The position numbers and the translations under genes were made by a program. This document shows, in pieces, positions 9,048 through 16,888 of a DNA stretch of 64,000 bases. Below the pieces are notes generated by a model. It had not been told where the DNA came from, did no database searches, and was given only the letters and a program-made list of their open reading frames with translations. Within the stretch, counting starts at the first letter, position 1. Every line of letters begins with the position of its first letter. The DNA comes from Prescottella sp. R16 (GTDB lineage: Bacteria > Actinomycetota > Actinomycetes > Mycobacteriales > Mycobacteriaceae), in contig NZ_CP130943.1 of NCBI RefSeq assembly GCF_030656875.1, positions 4,030,001-4,094,000 of the forward strand. Reading direction: 5' to 3'.

Positions 9048-11018
9048 CTACCGCCCGGGCTCGGGCGCTGCGGGAGTTGCGGGTGCTGCGGGCTCCTCCG
9101 GCGGCGTCGCCGCCGGTTCCGCCGGCTTCGGGTCCGGCTTCGGCTCGTTGGATATGCACTTGACGACCGGCACCGGGTCGTACCGGACGGTGCGGGTGTT
9201 CCGGGAGATCTCCGCCCCGGTCTTCGCGTCGCTGATGATGCGGGTGTCGCTCGTGGTGAATCCCTGTGCGCCGCCGGACGAGACGCAGTGCGGACCCGCG
9301 GGCAGGGAGATCGTGGTCGGGGACGTGAAGTTGCTGCGACCACCGGTCACCGACTCGACGTCGACGGTCTTGGTACCCCACAACCGCACCGTGATGTCCG
9401 AATTCGTGCCGATCGTCTGGATCACCACGCCGGTCGACGCCGGATTGCGGAACTGCAGATCGATCGCACCCTCGAACACCGTCGCCTCACGAGCCGCCGG
9501 ATACCGGGAGATGTAGTAGCTGTGCTCGGTGTGGTCGACGTCGTCCATACCGGCGAAGTAGGCGGCGTTGTAGAGGGTGGTCGCGAGCTGGCTGATACCG
9601 CCGCCGACCGCCGTGTCGGGGCGGCCGTTGTTGATGATGCCGGACGAGATGTAGCCCTCCGCGGTCCCACGGGGACCGGTGTAGCCGTTGAGCGAGAACG
9701 TCTCCCCCGGCTTCACGATCGCCCCGTTGATCTCGCCCGCCGCCAACCGGATGTTCACACCGGACGCGTACTCGAAGCCGCCGGTCGTGTACTCGCTGAT
9801 CACCTCGCGGATCCCGAGGGCCTTCGCCCCGTCCGTGGTGAGCTCCGGTTCGGCCGGCTCGTAGACGGCGGGCGCGGTCCGTGCGTCCGGGGCCGCCAGC
9901 AACGCCGGCAGCGGCTCGAGCGTCTTCGTCCACTGCACCATCTCGCCCGTCACCGACGGCACCACCTGTGGTGCGCCACCGCCGAACGTGAACGACGCGT
10001 CCTTCGGCTTCTTCTCCGTGCCCGCGAGCTGCGGCGCCAGGATCGCGGTGGCCGCCTCCAGGTCGTACTGCGGCGTCAGGCCGCCGTCACCGTCGGGCAC
10101 GAAGGACAGGACCGTGCCGATCCGGTCCCGCGGCAGCGTCGCCACCACCCCGTCCTTCCCCGTCACCACGACGTCCGACGCCACCGCCGGTGCCGCGACG
10201 TCCCGGACCGCGGTGTCGACACCCTCCTGGGTGACCGTCACGTCGACGGTGTCCACCGGCAGGACGACGGTGGTTCCGAACGCCCAGTCGTCGACGAACG
10301 TGTCCTTCGCGGCGTCGACGTCGAGTGCCTGCCCGGGTAGCGGATCGACGGGCACCACCTCGGCGCCCTCGAACACGACGGCGCCCTCCCGCGGCGCCCG
10401 GTCGGCCTGCTGCTGCACGCCCGTGATCGCGGCCGTCAGATCGGCGTCGTCGACGGTCGACACGACGCCGATCTCCCGCGTCGTGAACAGCGATGCGACC
10501 CGCGTGAACGGGTTGATCGGCTGAGACCCGGCCCGGTCGACGGTCGCCGCCCAGTCGATTCCCACCCCGGCCTGCGCCGGAACGATCGTGGTGTCCGTGT
10601 CACCGGCCTGCACCGGCACCGCCTGCTCGGCCCGCGGCCCCAGCGCGGCCCGCAGCGTCTGCTCGGCGTCCACGACACTCTCGCCGCCGATCTCCACCCC
10701 GGCGACCGTGACCCCACGCGGCACCCGGTCCGCGGAGATCATCCAATCGGCGGCATACGCGATCCCGGCGATCACCACCACACCACCGGCGACGGCCGCA
10801 TACTTCACCCAACCGCGCTTGGCCTGTGTGGCAGCTGCGGCGTCGGGAACAGGTGCGGGTTCCGGCGTCGACTCGGACTCGGGTGCCGGCTCGGGTTCGG
10901 GTTCCGGCCCCACAGGCGCCGGGGGGACCGCAGGCATGACCTCGGTCGGATTCTCGTCCGGTCCGGGACCGTCCGGACGGTTTTCCTCACCGTTGGCGCC
11001 GTCGCGCTCGTCACTCAT
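9048..11018 (-). CDS. VanW-domain cell-envelope protein
   Basis: 656 residues. An acidic Pro/Glu-rich cytoplasmic head (1-65) is followed by one membrane helix at about 71-92, a large extracytoplasmic part with peptidoglycan-binding-like repeats, and then a VanW domain at roughly 400-540. The VanW domain carries the hallmark GGGISQLATTLYNAAYFAG. A Pro/Ala-rich tail ends the protein. VanW proteins (YoaR group) are exported wall-associated proteins of unclear activity. ATG 11018 has a CAGGAG site. It lies between fadE5 and fadA2, where I recall no equivalent in M. tuberculosis. A role in wall assembly is only suggested by topology. Confidence 0.85.
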   Translation of the reverse strand: MSDERDGANGEENRPDGPGPDENPTEVMPAVPPAPVGPEPEPEPAPESESTPEPAPVPDAAAATQAKRGWVKYAAVAGGVVVIAGIAYAADWMISADRVPRGVTVAGVEIGGESVVDAEQTLRAALGPRAEQAVPVQAGDTDTTIVPAQAGVGIDWAATVDRAGSQPINPFTRVASLFTTREIGVVSTVDDADLTAAITGVQQQADRAPREGAVVFEGAEVVPVDPLPGQALDVDAAKDTFVDDWAFGTTVVLPVDTVDVTVTQEGVDTAVRDVAAPAVASDVVVTGKDGVVATLPRDRIGTVLSFVPDGDGGLTPQYDLEAATAILAPQLAGTEKKPKDASFTFGGGAPQVVPSVTGEMVQWTKTLEPLPALLAAPDARTAPAVYEPAEPELTTDGAKALGIREVISEYTTGGFEYASGVNIRLAAGEINGAIVKPGETFSLNGYTGPRGTAEGYISSGIINNGRPDTAVGGGISQLATTLYNAAYFAGMDDVDHTEHSYYISRYPAAREATVFEGAIDLQFRNPASTGVVIQTIGTNSDITVRLWGTKTVDVESVTGGRSNFTSPTTISLPAGPHCVSSGGAQGFTTSDTRIISDAKTGAEISRNTRTVRYDPVPVVKCISNEPKPDPKPAEPAATPPEEPAAPATPAAPEPGR

Positions 11019-11228
11019 TTACGTGGGCTCCTGCCGAATCGACACCGTGCGGGGCCGTCGCGTGCGTACTTGTACTCGTTCAAGGGTAGTAAAGACAGAG
11101 CGACCCCGTGCCGTTGCCAGGTCGGGGGTCAGGCAACAACACGGGGCCGACTGGGATATCGGGCCTGTGAGGAAGGTGTTACACCGAGTCCTCGGACCGG
11201 TCGGAACTGCTTCCGGACTTCGGCCGGA

Positions 11229-12578
11229 TCACACCTCGACGATCGCGGTGACGCCCTGGCCACCGGCCGCGCAGATCGAGATCAGACCACGTCCGGACCC
11301 CTTCTCGGCGAGCATCTTCGCGAGCGACGCCACGATCCGACCGCCGGTCGCCGCGAACGGGTGACCGGCCGCGAGGGACGAGCCGTTGACGTTGAGCTTG
11401 GACCGGTCGATGCTCCCCAGGGCTCCGTCCAGGCCGAGGCGTTCCTTGCAGTACTCGTCGGACTCCCACGCCTGCAGCGTCGCGAGCACGACCGACGCGA
11501 ACGCCTCGTGGATCTCGTAGAAGTCGAAGTCCTGCAGCGTCAGCCCGTTGCGGGCCAGCAGGCGCGGCACCGCGTACGTGGGAGCCATGAGCAGCCCGTC
11601 GCCGCCGTGGACGTAGTCGACGGCCGCCGTCTCCGAATCCACCAGGTGCGCGAGCACCGGCAGGTTCCGCTGCGCCGCCCACTCGTCCGTCGACAGCAGC
11701 ACCGCAGACGCGCCGTCGGTGAGCGGCGTGGAGTTGCCGGCCGTCATGGTGGCGTCGCCCAGCCTGGTACCGAACACCGGCTTCAGCGTCGACAGCTTCT
11801 CGACGGACGAGTCCGGACGCAGATTGTCGTCGCGGGTCAGCCCCAGGAACGGGGTGACGAGGTCGTCGAAGAAGCCCCGGTCGTACGCGGCGGCCATGTT
11901 GTGATGGCTGGCAGCCGCGAGTTCGTCCTGATCCTCGCGGCGGATCCCGAACTCCTTCGCGGTGATCGCCGCATGGTCGCCCATCGACAGACCCGTGCGC
12001 GGCTCACCGTTGCGGGGAATCTCGATACCGAGCATCGACGGGCGCACGTTCCCGAGCAGCTTGATCCGGTCCGCGGTGGAGCGGGCACGGTTGACGGACA
12101 GCAGGAACTCGCGCAGCTCGTCGTTCACGCCGATCGGGGCGTCCGACGTCGTGTCCACACCGCCGCCGACACCGACGTCGATCCGGCCGGACGCGATGGC
12201 GTCACCGACGGTGACGATCGCCTGCAGGCCGGTGCCGCACGCCTGCTGTAGGTCGTAGGCCGGGGTGTACGGGCTCAGAGCGCTGCCCAGCACACACTCG
12301 CGCATCAGGTTGAAGTCGCGGCTGTGCTTGAGCACCGCGCCGCCGGCCACCATGCCGAGCCGCTCGCCCTGGAGGCCGAACCGGCTCACCAGCCCGTCGA
12401 GCGTGGCGGTGAACATGTCCTGGTTGGATGCCTGCGCGTATCGCCGGTCCGAACGCGCGAACGGGATACGGTTGCCGCCGACGATGGCGACGGGGCGCAA
12501 CTGCCGACCGCCGGACTGCGGTGCGGATGCCGGTCGGGGGCTGCTCTTACGGGCTCTGCTGGTCACGTCGGTCTCCAT
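11229..12578 (-). CDS. fadA2: Acetyl-CoA acetyltransferase / thiolase FadA2
   Basis: 449 residues from ATG 12578. Thiolase catalytic residues are clear: nucleophile C114 in QQACGTGLQ, H406 in AAGHPFAATGG and C436 in ISICAAGGQG. The body (RRPVAI-like start, GGNRIPFARSD, LKHSRDFNL, VDTTSD) matches mycobacterial FadA2 (Rv0243) as I recall it. It would thiolytically cleave 3-ketoacyl-CoA in beta-oxidation, or run the reverse condensation. A longer form from ATG 12611 has a GGAG ribosome site but would start inside the operator palindrome, so I prefer 12578. Divergent from fabG4, sharing the operator between them. Confidence 0.9.
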   Translation of the reverse strand: METDVTSRARKSSPRPASAPQSGGRQLRPVAIVGGNRIPFARSDRRYAQASNQDMFTATLDGLVSRFGLQGERLGMVAGGAVLKHSRDFNLMRECVLGSALSPYTPAYDLQQACGTGLQAIVTVGDAIASGRIDVGVGGGVDTTSDAPIGVNDELREFLLSVNRARSTADRIKLLGNVRPSMLGIEIPRNGEPRTGLSMGDHAAITAKEFGIRREDQDELAAASHHNMAAAYDRGFFDDLVTPFLGLTRDDNLRPDSSVEKLSTLKPVFGTRLGDATMTAGNSTPLTDGASAVLLSTDEWAAQRNLPVLAHLVDSETAAVDYVHGGDGLLMAPTYAVPRLLARNGLTLQDFDFYEIHEAFASVVLATLQAWESDEYCKERLGLDGALGSIDRSKLNVNGSSLAAGHPFAATGGRIVASLAKMLAEKGSGRGLISICAAGGQGVTAIVEV

Positions 12579-12604
12579 CGGACGGGGCGGGGATACGGTC
12601 ACAC

Positions 12605-12642
12605 TCGACATTGAACTTACTCCAGAGTAAGTTCAATGTCGA
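12605..12642. promoter_or_regulatory. Extended palindromic operator between fadA2 and fabG4
   Basis: A 38-base inverted repeat with 18-base arms and one mismatched central pair. Its core at 12616-12631 (CTTACTCCAGAGTAAG) differs by one base from the perfect palindrome at 16827-16842 in front of the TetR gene. The outer arms add CATTGAA/TTCAATG symmetry. It lies midway between the fadA2 and fabG4 starts, so one bound dimer (or two) could control both directions. The TetR protein encoded at 16.2-16.8 kb is the natural candidate. Confidence 0.8.
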
Positions 12643-12695
12643 CACCGCACCCGGACGCGCGGGTGCCCGACCAGCGATCAAGAAGAAGGTGGACC

Positions 12696-14042
12696 GTGGC
12701 AGCCAGCAAGGGCGCTCCCGACCTCTACTCCCAGTTCCTCTCCTCCGCGCCGGGCGCATTCATCGCCAAACAGGCCGGGCTGCCGCAGCCGGAGAAGCTG
12801 CGCCGCTACAAGAAGGGGGAACCGCCGCTCGCGGGCCCGATCCTGATCGGCGGCAAGGGCCGGCTCGCCGAGCCCGTCCGGGAACTGCTGTCGGACTACC
12901 CGGCCGCGCAACCGCACGACGACCGCTACGGCGCGCTCGTGTTCGACGCCACCGGCATCGGCCAGGTCACCGAACTGGTGCAGCTGTTCGAGTTCTTCCA
13001 GCCCGTCATCCGCAACCTCGCGCCGTCCGCCCGCGTCGTCGTCCTCGGCACCACCCCCGAACTCGCGTCCGGCGTCGACGAGCAGATCGCGCAGCGCGCC
13101 CTCGAGGGCTTCACCCGCAGCGTCGGCAAGGAAATCAAGCGCGGCTCCACCGCCCAGCTGGTCTACGTCTCCCCCGACGCCGCCACCGGCCTGTCCGGCC
13201 TCGAGTCGACGCTGCGTTTCCTGCTGTCCGCCAAGTCCGCGTTCGTCGACGGCCAGGTCATCCGTGTCGGCGCCCAGGACTCCGTCGCCCCCGCGAACTG
13301 GGACCGCCCGCTCGACGGCAAGGTCGCCGTCGTCACCGGCGCGGCCCGCGGCATCGGCGCCACCATCGCCGAAGTGCTCTCCCGCGACGGCGCGACCGTC
13401 GTCTGCGCCGACATTCCCGCGGCCGGCCAGGCACTGTCGGAGACCGCGAACAAGGTCGGCGGCACGTCGCTCGCCCTCGACGTCACCGCCCCCGACGCAG
13501 CCGACAAACTCGCCGCCTACATCACCGAACGCCACGGCGGCCTCGACATCATCGTCCACAATGCCGGCATCACCCGCGACAAGACGCTCGCCAACATGGA
13601 CGAGGCCCGCTGGAACAGCGTCCTCGGCGTCAACCTCCTTGCCCCGCACAAGATCACCGAGGCACTCGTCGCCAAGGGTGTGCTGCGCGAAGGCGGACGC
13701 GTCGTCGACGTATCGTCCATCGCCGGTATCGCCGGCAACCGCGGCCAGACCAACTACGGCACCTCCAAGGCCGGTGTCATCGGGCTCGTCCAGGCCACCG
13801 CACCCGTCCTCGCCGAGAAGAAGATCACCGTCAACGCCGTCGCCCCCGGCTTCATCGAGACCGCGATGACCGCGGCCATCCCGTTCGCGACCCGCGAGGT
13901 CGGACGCCGCGGCAGTTCGCTGCTGCAGGGCGGCCAGACGGTGGACGTCGCCGAACTGGTATCGTACTTCGCGTCGCCGGCCTCCAACGCGGTCACCGGG
14001 CAGGTCGTCCGCGTGTGCGGCCAGTCCCTGCTGGGTGCCTGA
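12696..14042 (+). CDS. fabG4: 3-oxoacyl-reductase FabG4
   Basis: 448 residues made of two Rossmann-like halves, as in high-molecular-weight FabG4. The N-terminal half lacks a usable dinucleotide motif. The C-terminal half has TGAARGIG at 214-221, NAGI, and the active-site Y354-x3-K358 (NYGTSKAG). FabG4 reduces 3-ketoacyl-CoA with NADH. GTG 12696 is chosen because similarity to mycobacterial FabG4 starts there ([16 protein letters not shown]) and an AAGGTGG site precedes it; an in-frame ATG at 12636 lies inside the operator. Its stop overlaps the htdX start by one base, so the two are translationally coupled. Confidence 0.92.
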   Translation: MAASKGAPDLYSQFLSSAPGAFIAKQAGLPQPEKLRRYKKGEPPLAGPILIGGKGRLAEPVRELLSDYPAAQPHDDRYGALVFDATGIGQVTELVQLFEFFQPVIRNLAPSARVVVLGTTPELASGVDEQIAQRALEGFTRSVGKEIKRGSTAQLVYVSPDAATGLSGLESTLRFLLSAKSAFVDGQVIRVGAQDSVAPANWDRPLDGKVAVVTGAARGIGATIAEVLSRDGATVVCADIPAAGQALSETANKVGGTSLALDVTAPDAADKLAAYITERHGGLDIIVHNAGITRDKTLANMDEARWNSVLGVNLLAPHKITEALVAKGVLREGGRVVDVSSIAGIAGNRGQTNYGTSKAGVIGLVQATAPVLAEKKITVNAVAPGFIETAMTAAIPFATREVGRRGSSLLQGGQTVDVAELVSYFASPASNAVTGQVVRVCGQSLLGA

Positions 14043-14914
14043 TGGCAACCGGTAAGCAGACGCTGGTACAACTGCGGGAACAGCCGTCCACCCTCGACAA
14101 CTACGCGCGGGCCGCGCTCGGGGCGCTGCCGTTCGTCAAACCCGCAGGCCGGCGGACCCTGCCGAAGGAGACGCTGGCGCTGTCGCGGCTGCACGTCGAC
14201 CACGACAACCTGGCCGCCTACGCGAAGGTGTGCGGGCTGCGGTTCGGCGACACCCTGCCCGTCACGTACCCGTTCACCCTCGTGTTCCCCACCGTGATGC
14301 GCCTGCTCACGTCACGCGAATTCCCCTTCCCGGCAATCGGATCCGTCCACACCGACAATGTGATCGAGCAGCTGCGCCCGATCTCCGTGAGCGAGCCCCT
14401 GGACCTGACCGTGCGTGCCGACAACCTGCGCCCGCACCCCAAGGGCACCCAGGTGGACCTCGTCAGCGACGTGTCGGTGGGCCGCGAACTCGTGTGGCGT
14501 CAGGTCAGCACGTTCCTCAAGATGCACCCCACCGATGCACCGAAGGAACCCCGGACCGAACACAAGGCCGAGGTGCCACCGCCGCCCACCCGCACCCTGC
14601 GGGTGGATCAGCGGATCATCAGCCGGTACGCGGCGGTCTCGGGTGACCGCAACCCGATCCACGTCTCGTCGCTCGGCGCCAAAGCCTTCGGCTTCCCCGG
14701 CACCATCGCCCACGGCATGTGGAGTGCAGCGGCGGCACTGCAGGCACTCGAAGGCCGCCTGCCCGACGCATTGACGTACACCGTCCGCTTCGGCAAACCG
14801 ATCGTCCTTCCCGCCACCGTCAACCTCTACGCCGACCGCACCCCCGACGGCTGGGACCTGTCCCTGAAAAACCCGAAAAAGGGCTACCCGCACCTCACCG
14901 CGACAGTGCGCTGA
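14042..14914 (+). CDS. htdX: 3-hydroxyacyl-thioester dehydratase HtdX (MaoC-like)
   Basis: 290 residues with a double hot-dog arrangement. The C-terminal half carries the hydratase-2 motif with catalytic D202 and H207 (SGDRNPIHVSSLGAKAFGFPG), followed by IAHGMW. The N-terminal half is a degenerate hot dog. It matches Rv0241c/HtdX, which hydrates enoyl-CoA or dehydrates 3-hydroxyacyl-CoA. Together with FabG4 and FadA2 it gives the hydration, ketoreduction and thiolysis steps that complement FadE5. ATG 14042 overlaps the fabG4 stop (TGATG). Confidence 0.9.
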   Translation: MATGKQTLVQLREQPSTLDNYARAALGALPFVKPAGRRTLPKETLALSRLHVDHDNLAAYAKVCGLRFGDTLPVTYPFTLVFPTVMRLLTSREFPFPAIGSVHTDNVIEQLRPISVSEPLDLTVRADNLRPHPKGTQVDLVSDVSVGRELVWRQVSTFLKMHPTDAPKEPRTEHKAEVPPPPTRTLRVDQRIISRYAAVSGDRNPIHVSSLGAKAFGFPGTIAHGMWSAAAALQALEGRLPDALTYTVRFGKPIVLPATVNLYADRTPDGWDLSLKNPKKGYPHLTATVR

Positions 14915-14915
14915 C

Positions 14916-14955
14916 ACACCTGTGCGCCGCTGCTACTGCAGCGGCGCACAGGTGT
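14916..14955. terminator. Terminator between htdX and the MerR gene
   Basis: Perfect 17-base stem (arms 14916-14932 and 14939-14955) with the loop CTACTG, immediately after the htdX stop and touching the convergent MerR stop at 14956. Likely to work in both directions. Confidence 0.85.
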
Positions 14956-15267
14956 CTACACCCCTTCGCGCAGCCGTTCGTTCTCGGCGCGCAGTTCGGC
15001 GTTGACCGCCTCGAGTTCCAGGATCTGCCGGATGCCGGTGAGGTTGACACCGGCTTTCACCAGCTCGGACACCCGCGTGAGCCGGTAGATGTCGTCCTCG
15101 CTGTATCGGCGGGTACCGCCGTCCGTGCGGGACGGCATGATCAGCCCGCGACGCTCGTACAGCCGCAGAGTCTGCGGTCCGATACCGGTCAACTCGGAGG
15201 TGACCGAGATTCCGTAGACCCCGCGCGTCGATCGGAGCGGAGACTGCTGCGTCATCGTGGCCTTCAT
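14956..15267 (-). CDS. MerR-family regulator, HspR-like
   Basis: About 103 residues. An N-terminal winged-helix MerR domain (YGISVTSELTGIGPQTLRLYERRGLI, then GGTRRYSEDDIYRL) is followed by a short coiled coil (LELEAVNAELRAENERL). No effector domain or metal-binding cysteines are present. This compact form resembles HspR, the repressor of dnaK, although no chaperone genes are near. Start is ATG 15267, or possibly ATG 15255, which has a better GAAGG site. It is divergent from whiB3 across a 560-base region that carries a large palindrome. Confidence 0.75.
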   Translation of the reverse strand: MKATMTQQSPLRSTRGVYGISVTSELTGIGPQTLRLYERRGLIMPSRTDGGTRRYSEDDIYRLTRVSELVKAGVNLTGIRQILELEAVNAELRAENERLREGV

Positions 15268-15828
15268 ATCCCGTCTGGGCTGTTCGAGGGGAGGGAGGAT
15301 CCGACGTTCGTGCACCGTCACCCTGCGGCGACTCGCACTGCTGTCGATGCGACAACGGTAGCACCGGGGGCATACCGAATGTGCGGCGGCAGACAAAGAT
15401 TCTCCCGCTCCCTCGTCGGCCGAATGTCACACCGGTTCAGTTGAACTGAACGAATGTGACATTCGGCCGACGAGGGGCGACGACCGCCACCGGATCGGGA
15501 TCGCCGCCCATCGTTTTTGCCACCCGAAACGTTACGCGCGGACCCGCCGGAGATGGTCGACTGATGTGGGCGCGCCATCGCCGGGACACGCCCCGAGAAC
15601 CTGCCCTCACCTGCAGCAACAACTTATCTACTTCACACGACATAGATTTTGTTGTACGTTTCCTAGGTCAAAACTTCGAGATGCACGAGAAGAAGAGTGA
15701 ACCGGCGAACCGCCGACGAGCCCACGAGCACGTCACGGTCGCCCAACCACCCGGCTTCCAAAGCCCGGGCGGCACGTCCCCGGACAGCACCGCCGCGGGC
15801 AGGCCGTATCAGAGAAGAGGAGATATCG
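15268..15828. other. Long intergenic region between MerR gene and whiB3
   Basis: 561 bases without a supported gene. It holds a 65-base near-perfect palindrome (15411-15475). It also holds an unusually AT-rich patch at about 15618-15680, which is the likeliest whiB3 promoter region, about 150-200 bases before the whiB3 start. The long leader leaves room for post-transcriptional control. I see no second small ORF with a convincing ribosome site. Confidence 0.5.
15411..15475. repeat. 65-base palindromic repeat, family A copy 1
   Basis: Outer arms 15411-15430 and 15456-15475 are perfectly complementary over 20 bases. An inner palindrome GTTCAGTT-G-AACTGAAC lies at the centre. The same core, GAATGTCACA plus GTTCAGTT and their complements, recurs at 43583-43629. 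This copy lies upstream of two divergent genes, so it is not simply a transcription terminator. Confidence 0.85.
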
Positions 15829-16137
15829 ATGACCGGCACCCGACCGACCCTCGAACCACTGGCCGACACGTGGGAATGGCAGCAGCACGGAAGCTGCCAG
15901 GGCATGAACGAATCCGTCTTCTTCCCCCCGACCGGCGAACGCGGCAACGCCCGCACCATGCGCGAACGACGCGCCAAGGCCATCTGCGCGTCCTGCCCTG
16001 TCCAGGCCGCCTGCCTCCAGCACTCCCTCGCCCTCCCCGAGCCCTTCGGGGTGTGGGGTGGCGTCGGCGAATCCGAACGCGCGATCATGCTGCGCGGACG
16101 CCGCGTCCGGAACCGTAAGCGGCCCGAAGCAGCCTGA
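15829..16137 (+). CDS. whiB3: WhiB3-type iron-sulfur regulator
   Basis: 102 residues. Four cluster-binding cysteines are present (C23, C53, C56 and C62 in ICASCPVQAAC), followed by the GVWGG turn at about 74-78 and a basic C-terminus (RGRRVRNRKR). The segments WEWQQHGSCQGM and FFPPTGERGNARTMRERRAK match WhiB3 better than other Wbl subclasses as I remember them. WhiB3 senses redox state through a [4Fe-4S] cluster and works with the primary sigma factor; in mycobacteria it controls lipid synthesis as a reductant sink. That fits this lipid-gene neighbourhood. ATG 15829 follows an AGAGGAG site. Confidence 0.85.
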   Translation: MTGTRPTLEPLADTWEWQQHGSCQGMNESVFFPPTGERGNARTMRERRAKAICASCPVQAACLQHSLALPEPFGVWGGVGESERAIMLRGRRVRNRKRPEAA

Positions 16138-16160
16138 AGCAGGCTGGGTACTACGTGCTC

Positions 16161-16201
16161 GTGCGCCCTTCTCGGTAGCAACCACTACCGAAAGGGCGCA
16201 C
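16161..16201. terminator. Terminator between whiB3 and tetR
   Basis: Bipartite hairpin. The outer arms GTGCGCCCTT (16161-16170) and AAGGGCGCAC (16192-16201) enclose the inner arms CGGTAG (16173-16178) and CTACCG (16185-16190). It lies between convergent stop codons of whiB3 and the TetR gene. Confidence 0.8.
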
Positions 16202-16205
16202 AGCG

Positions 16206-16799
16206 CTACTTCTTGGTGCCGGCCAGGCCGCGCCAGGCCAGCTTGTCGAGCAGTTCGACGGCGGCGGCCACTTCGATTTCGCCGCCGGCGACCCGGTCGG
16301 CGACGGCCTCACCGGCGCCGACGAGGGCGACGGCCATGATCCCGAAGTCGATTCCGGGGTCGGGGTCCTTGGTGCTCGATTCGAGCAGTTTCGCGGTCAG
16401 GTCGATCAACCGCTGGCGGCTGCCGCCGACCTGACTCGCGAACGACTGCTGCCCGATCGCCTGCCGGTACAGCACCATCCAGGAGCGACGGTTCTCGTCG
16501 ACGAATCCGAGGAAGCCTGCGAGGGCGGCCCGCAACTGTTCCCGCGGCGGCAGGTTGGGATCGCCCGCCGGGGAGATGGCCTCGACGAAACGCACCCCTT
16601 CCCGGTGGATGCAGGCTGCGAACAGTTCGTCCTTGGAGCCGTAGTACAGGTACAGCATCGGCTTGGAGATGCTGGCCTTCGCCGCGATGGCATCCATCGA
16701 TGCGTCGTGGAATCCGTTGTCCGAGAACACTTCGATCGCGGCGTCGAGCATCTGCTGCTCGCGCACCGCCCGCGGGAGTCGCTTGGTGCCGCCTGCCAT
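16206..16799 (-). CDS. TetR-family regulator of the fadA2/fabG4 locus (Rv0238-like)
   Basis: 197 residues. The N-terminal helix-turn-helix region (QQMLDAAIEVFSDNGFHDASMDAIAAKASISKPMLYLYYGSKDELF) is a canonical TetR DNA-binding domain; the all-helical remainder would bind a ligand. By position it corresponds to Rv0238 in the Rv0236c-Rv0244c block. A perfect palindrome lies 27 bases upstream of its start and recurs at the fadA2/fabG4 promoter, so it probably represses itself and those lipid genes, perhaps released by an acyl-CoA. A GGAGGAGA site precedes ATG 16799. The ligand is unknown. Confidence 0.85.
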   Translation of the reverse strand: MAGGTKRLPRAVREQQMLDAAIEVFSDNGFHDASMDAIAAKASISKPMLYLYYGSKDELFAACIHREGVRFVEAISPAGDPNLPPREQLRAALAGFLGFVDENRRSWMVLYRQAIGQQSFASQVGGSRQRLIDLTAKLLESSTKDPDPGIDFGIMAVALVGAGEAVADRVAGGEIEVAAAVELLDKLAWRGLAGTKK

Positions 16800-16826
16800 G
16801 TCTCCTCCAGAGGTAAGACGCTAGAT

Positions 16827-16842
16827 CTTACTCTAGAGTAAG
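16827..16842 (-). promoter_or_regulatory. TetR autoregulatory operator
   Basis: Perfect 16-base palindrome CTTACTCTAGAGTAAG, 27 bases upstream of the TetR ATG. Read leftwards it overlaps a TAAGAT sequence (16825-16830) suited to be the -10 element. The same core is repeated at 12616-12631. Confidence 0.75.
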
Positions 16843-16888
16843 AAGGCCGATGTCTTCCCTATTCTGCCGGATCGGATCGACCGGACCG

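Noticed and set aside
7093..9381. A 762-codon open frame antisense to fadE5
   Set aside because: Low-complexity Gly/Val/Arg translation without motifs, crossing the terminator at 8996-9035. The fadE5 frame is unmistakable.
12636..12695. Earlier fabG4 start at ATG 12636
   Set aside because: It would place the start codon inside the operator palindrome and add 20 residues with no match to mycobacterial FabG4. GTG 12696 fits better.
12428..14041. N-terminal extension of HtdX upstream of 14042
   Set aside because: The extra residues are a frame shadow of fabG4. HtdX similarity starts exactly at ATG 14042, coupled to the fabG4 stop.
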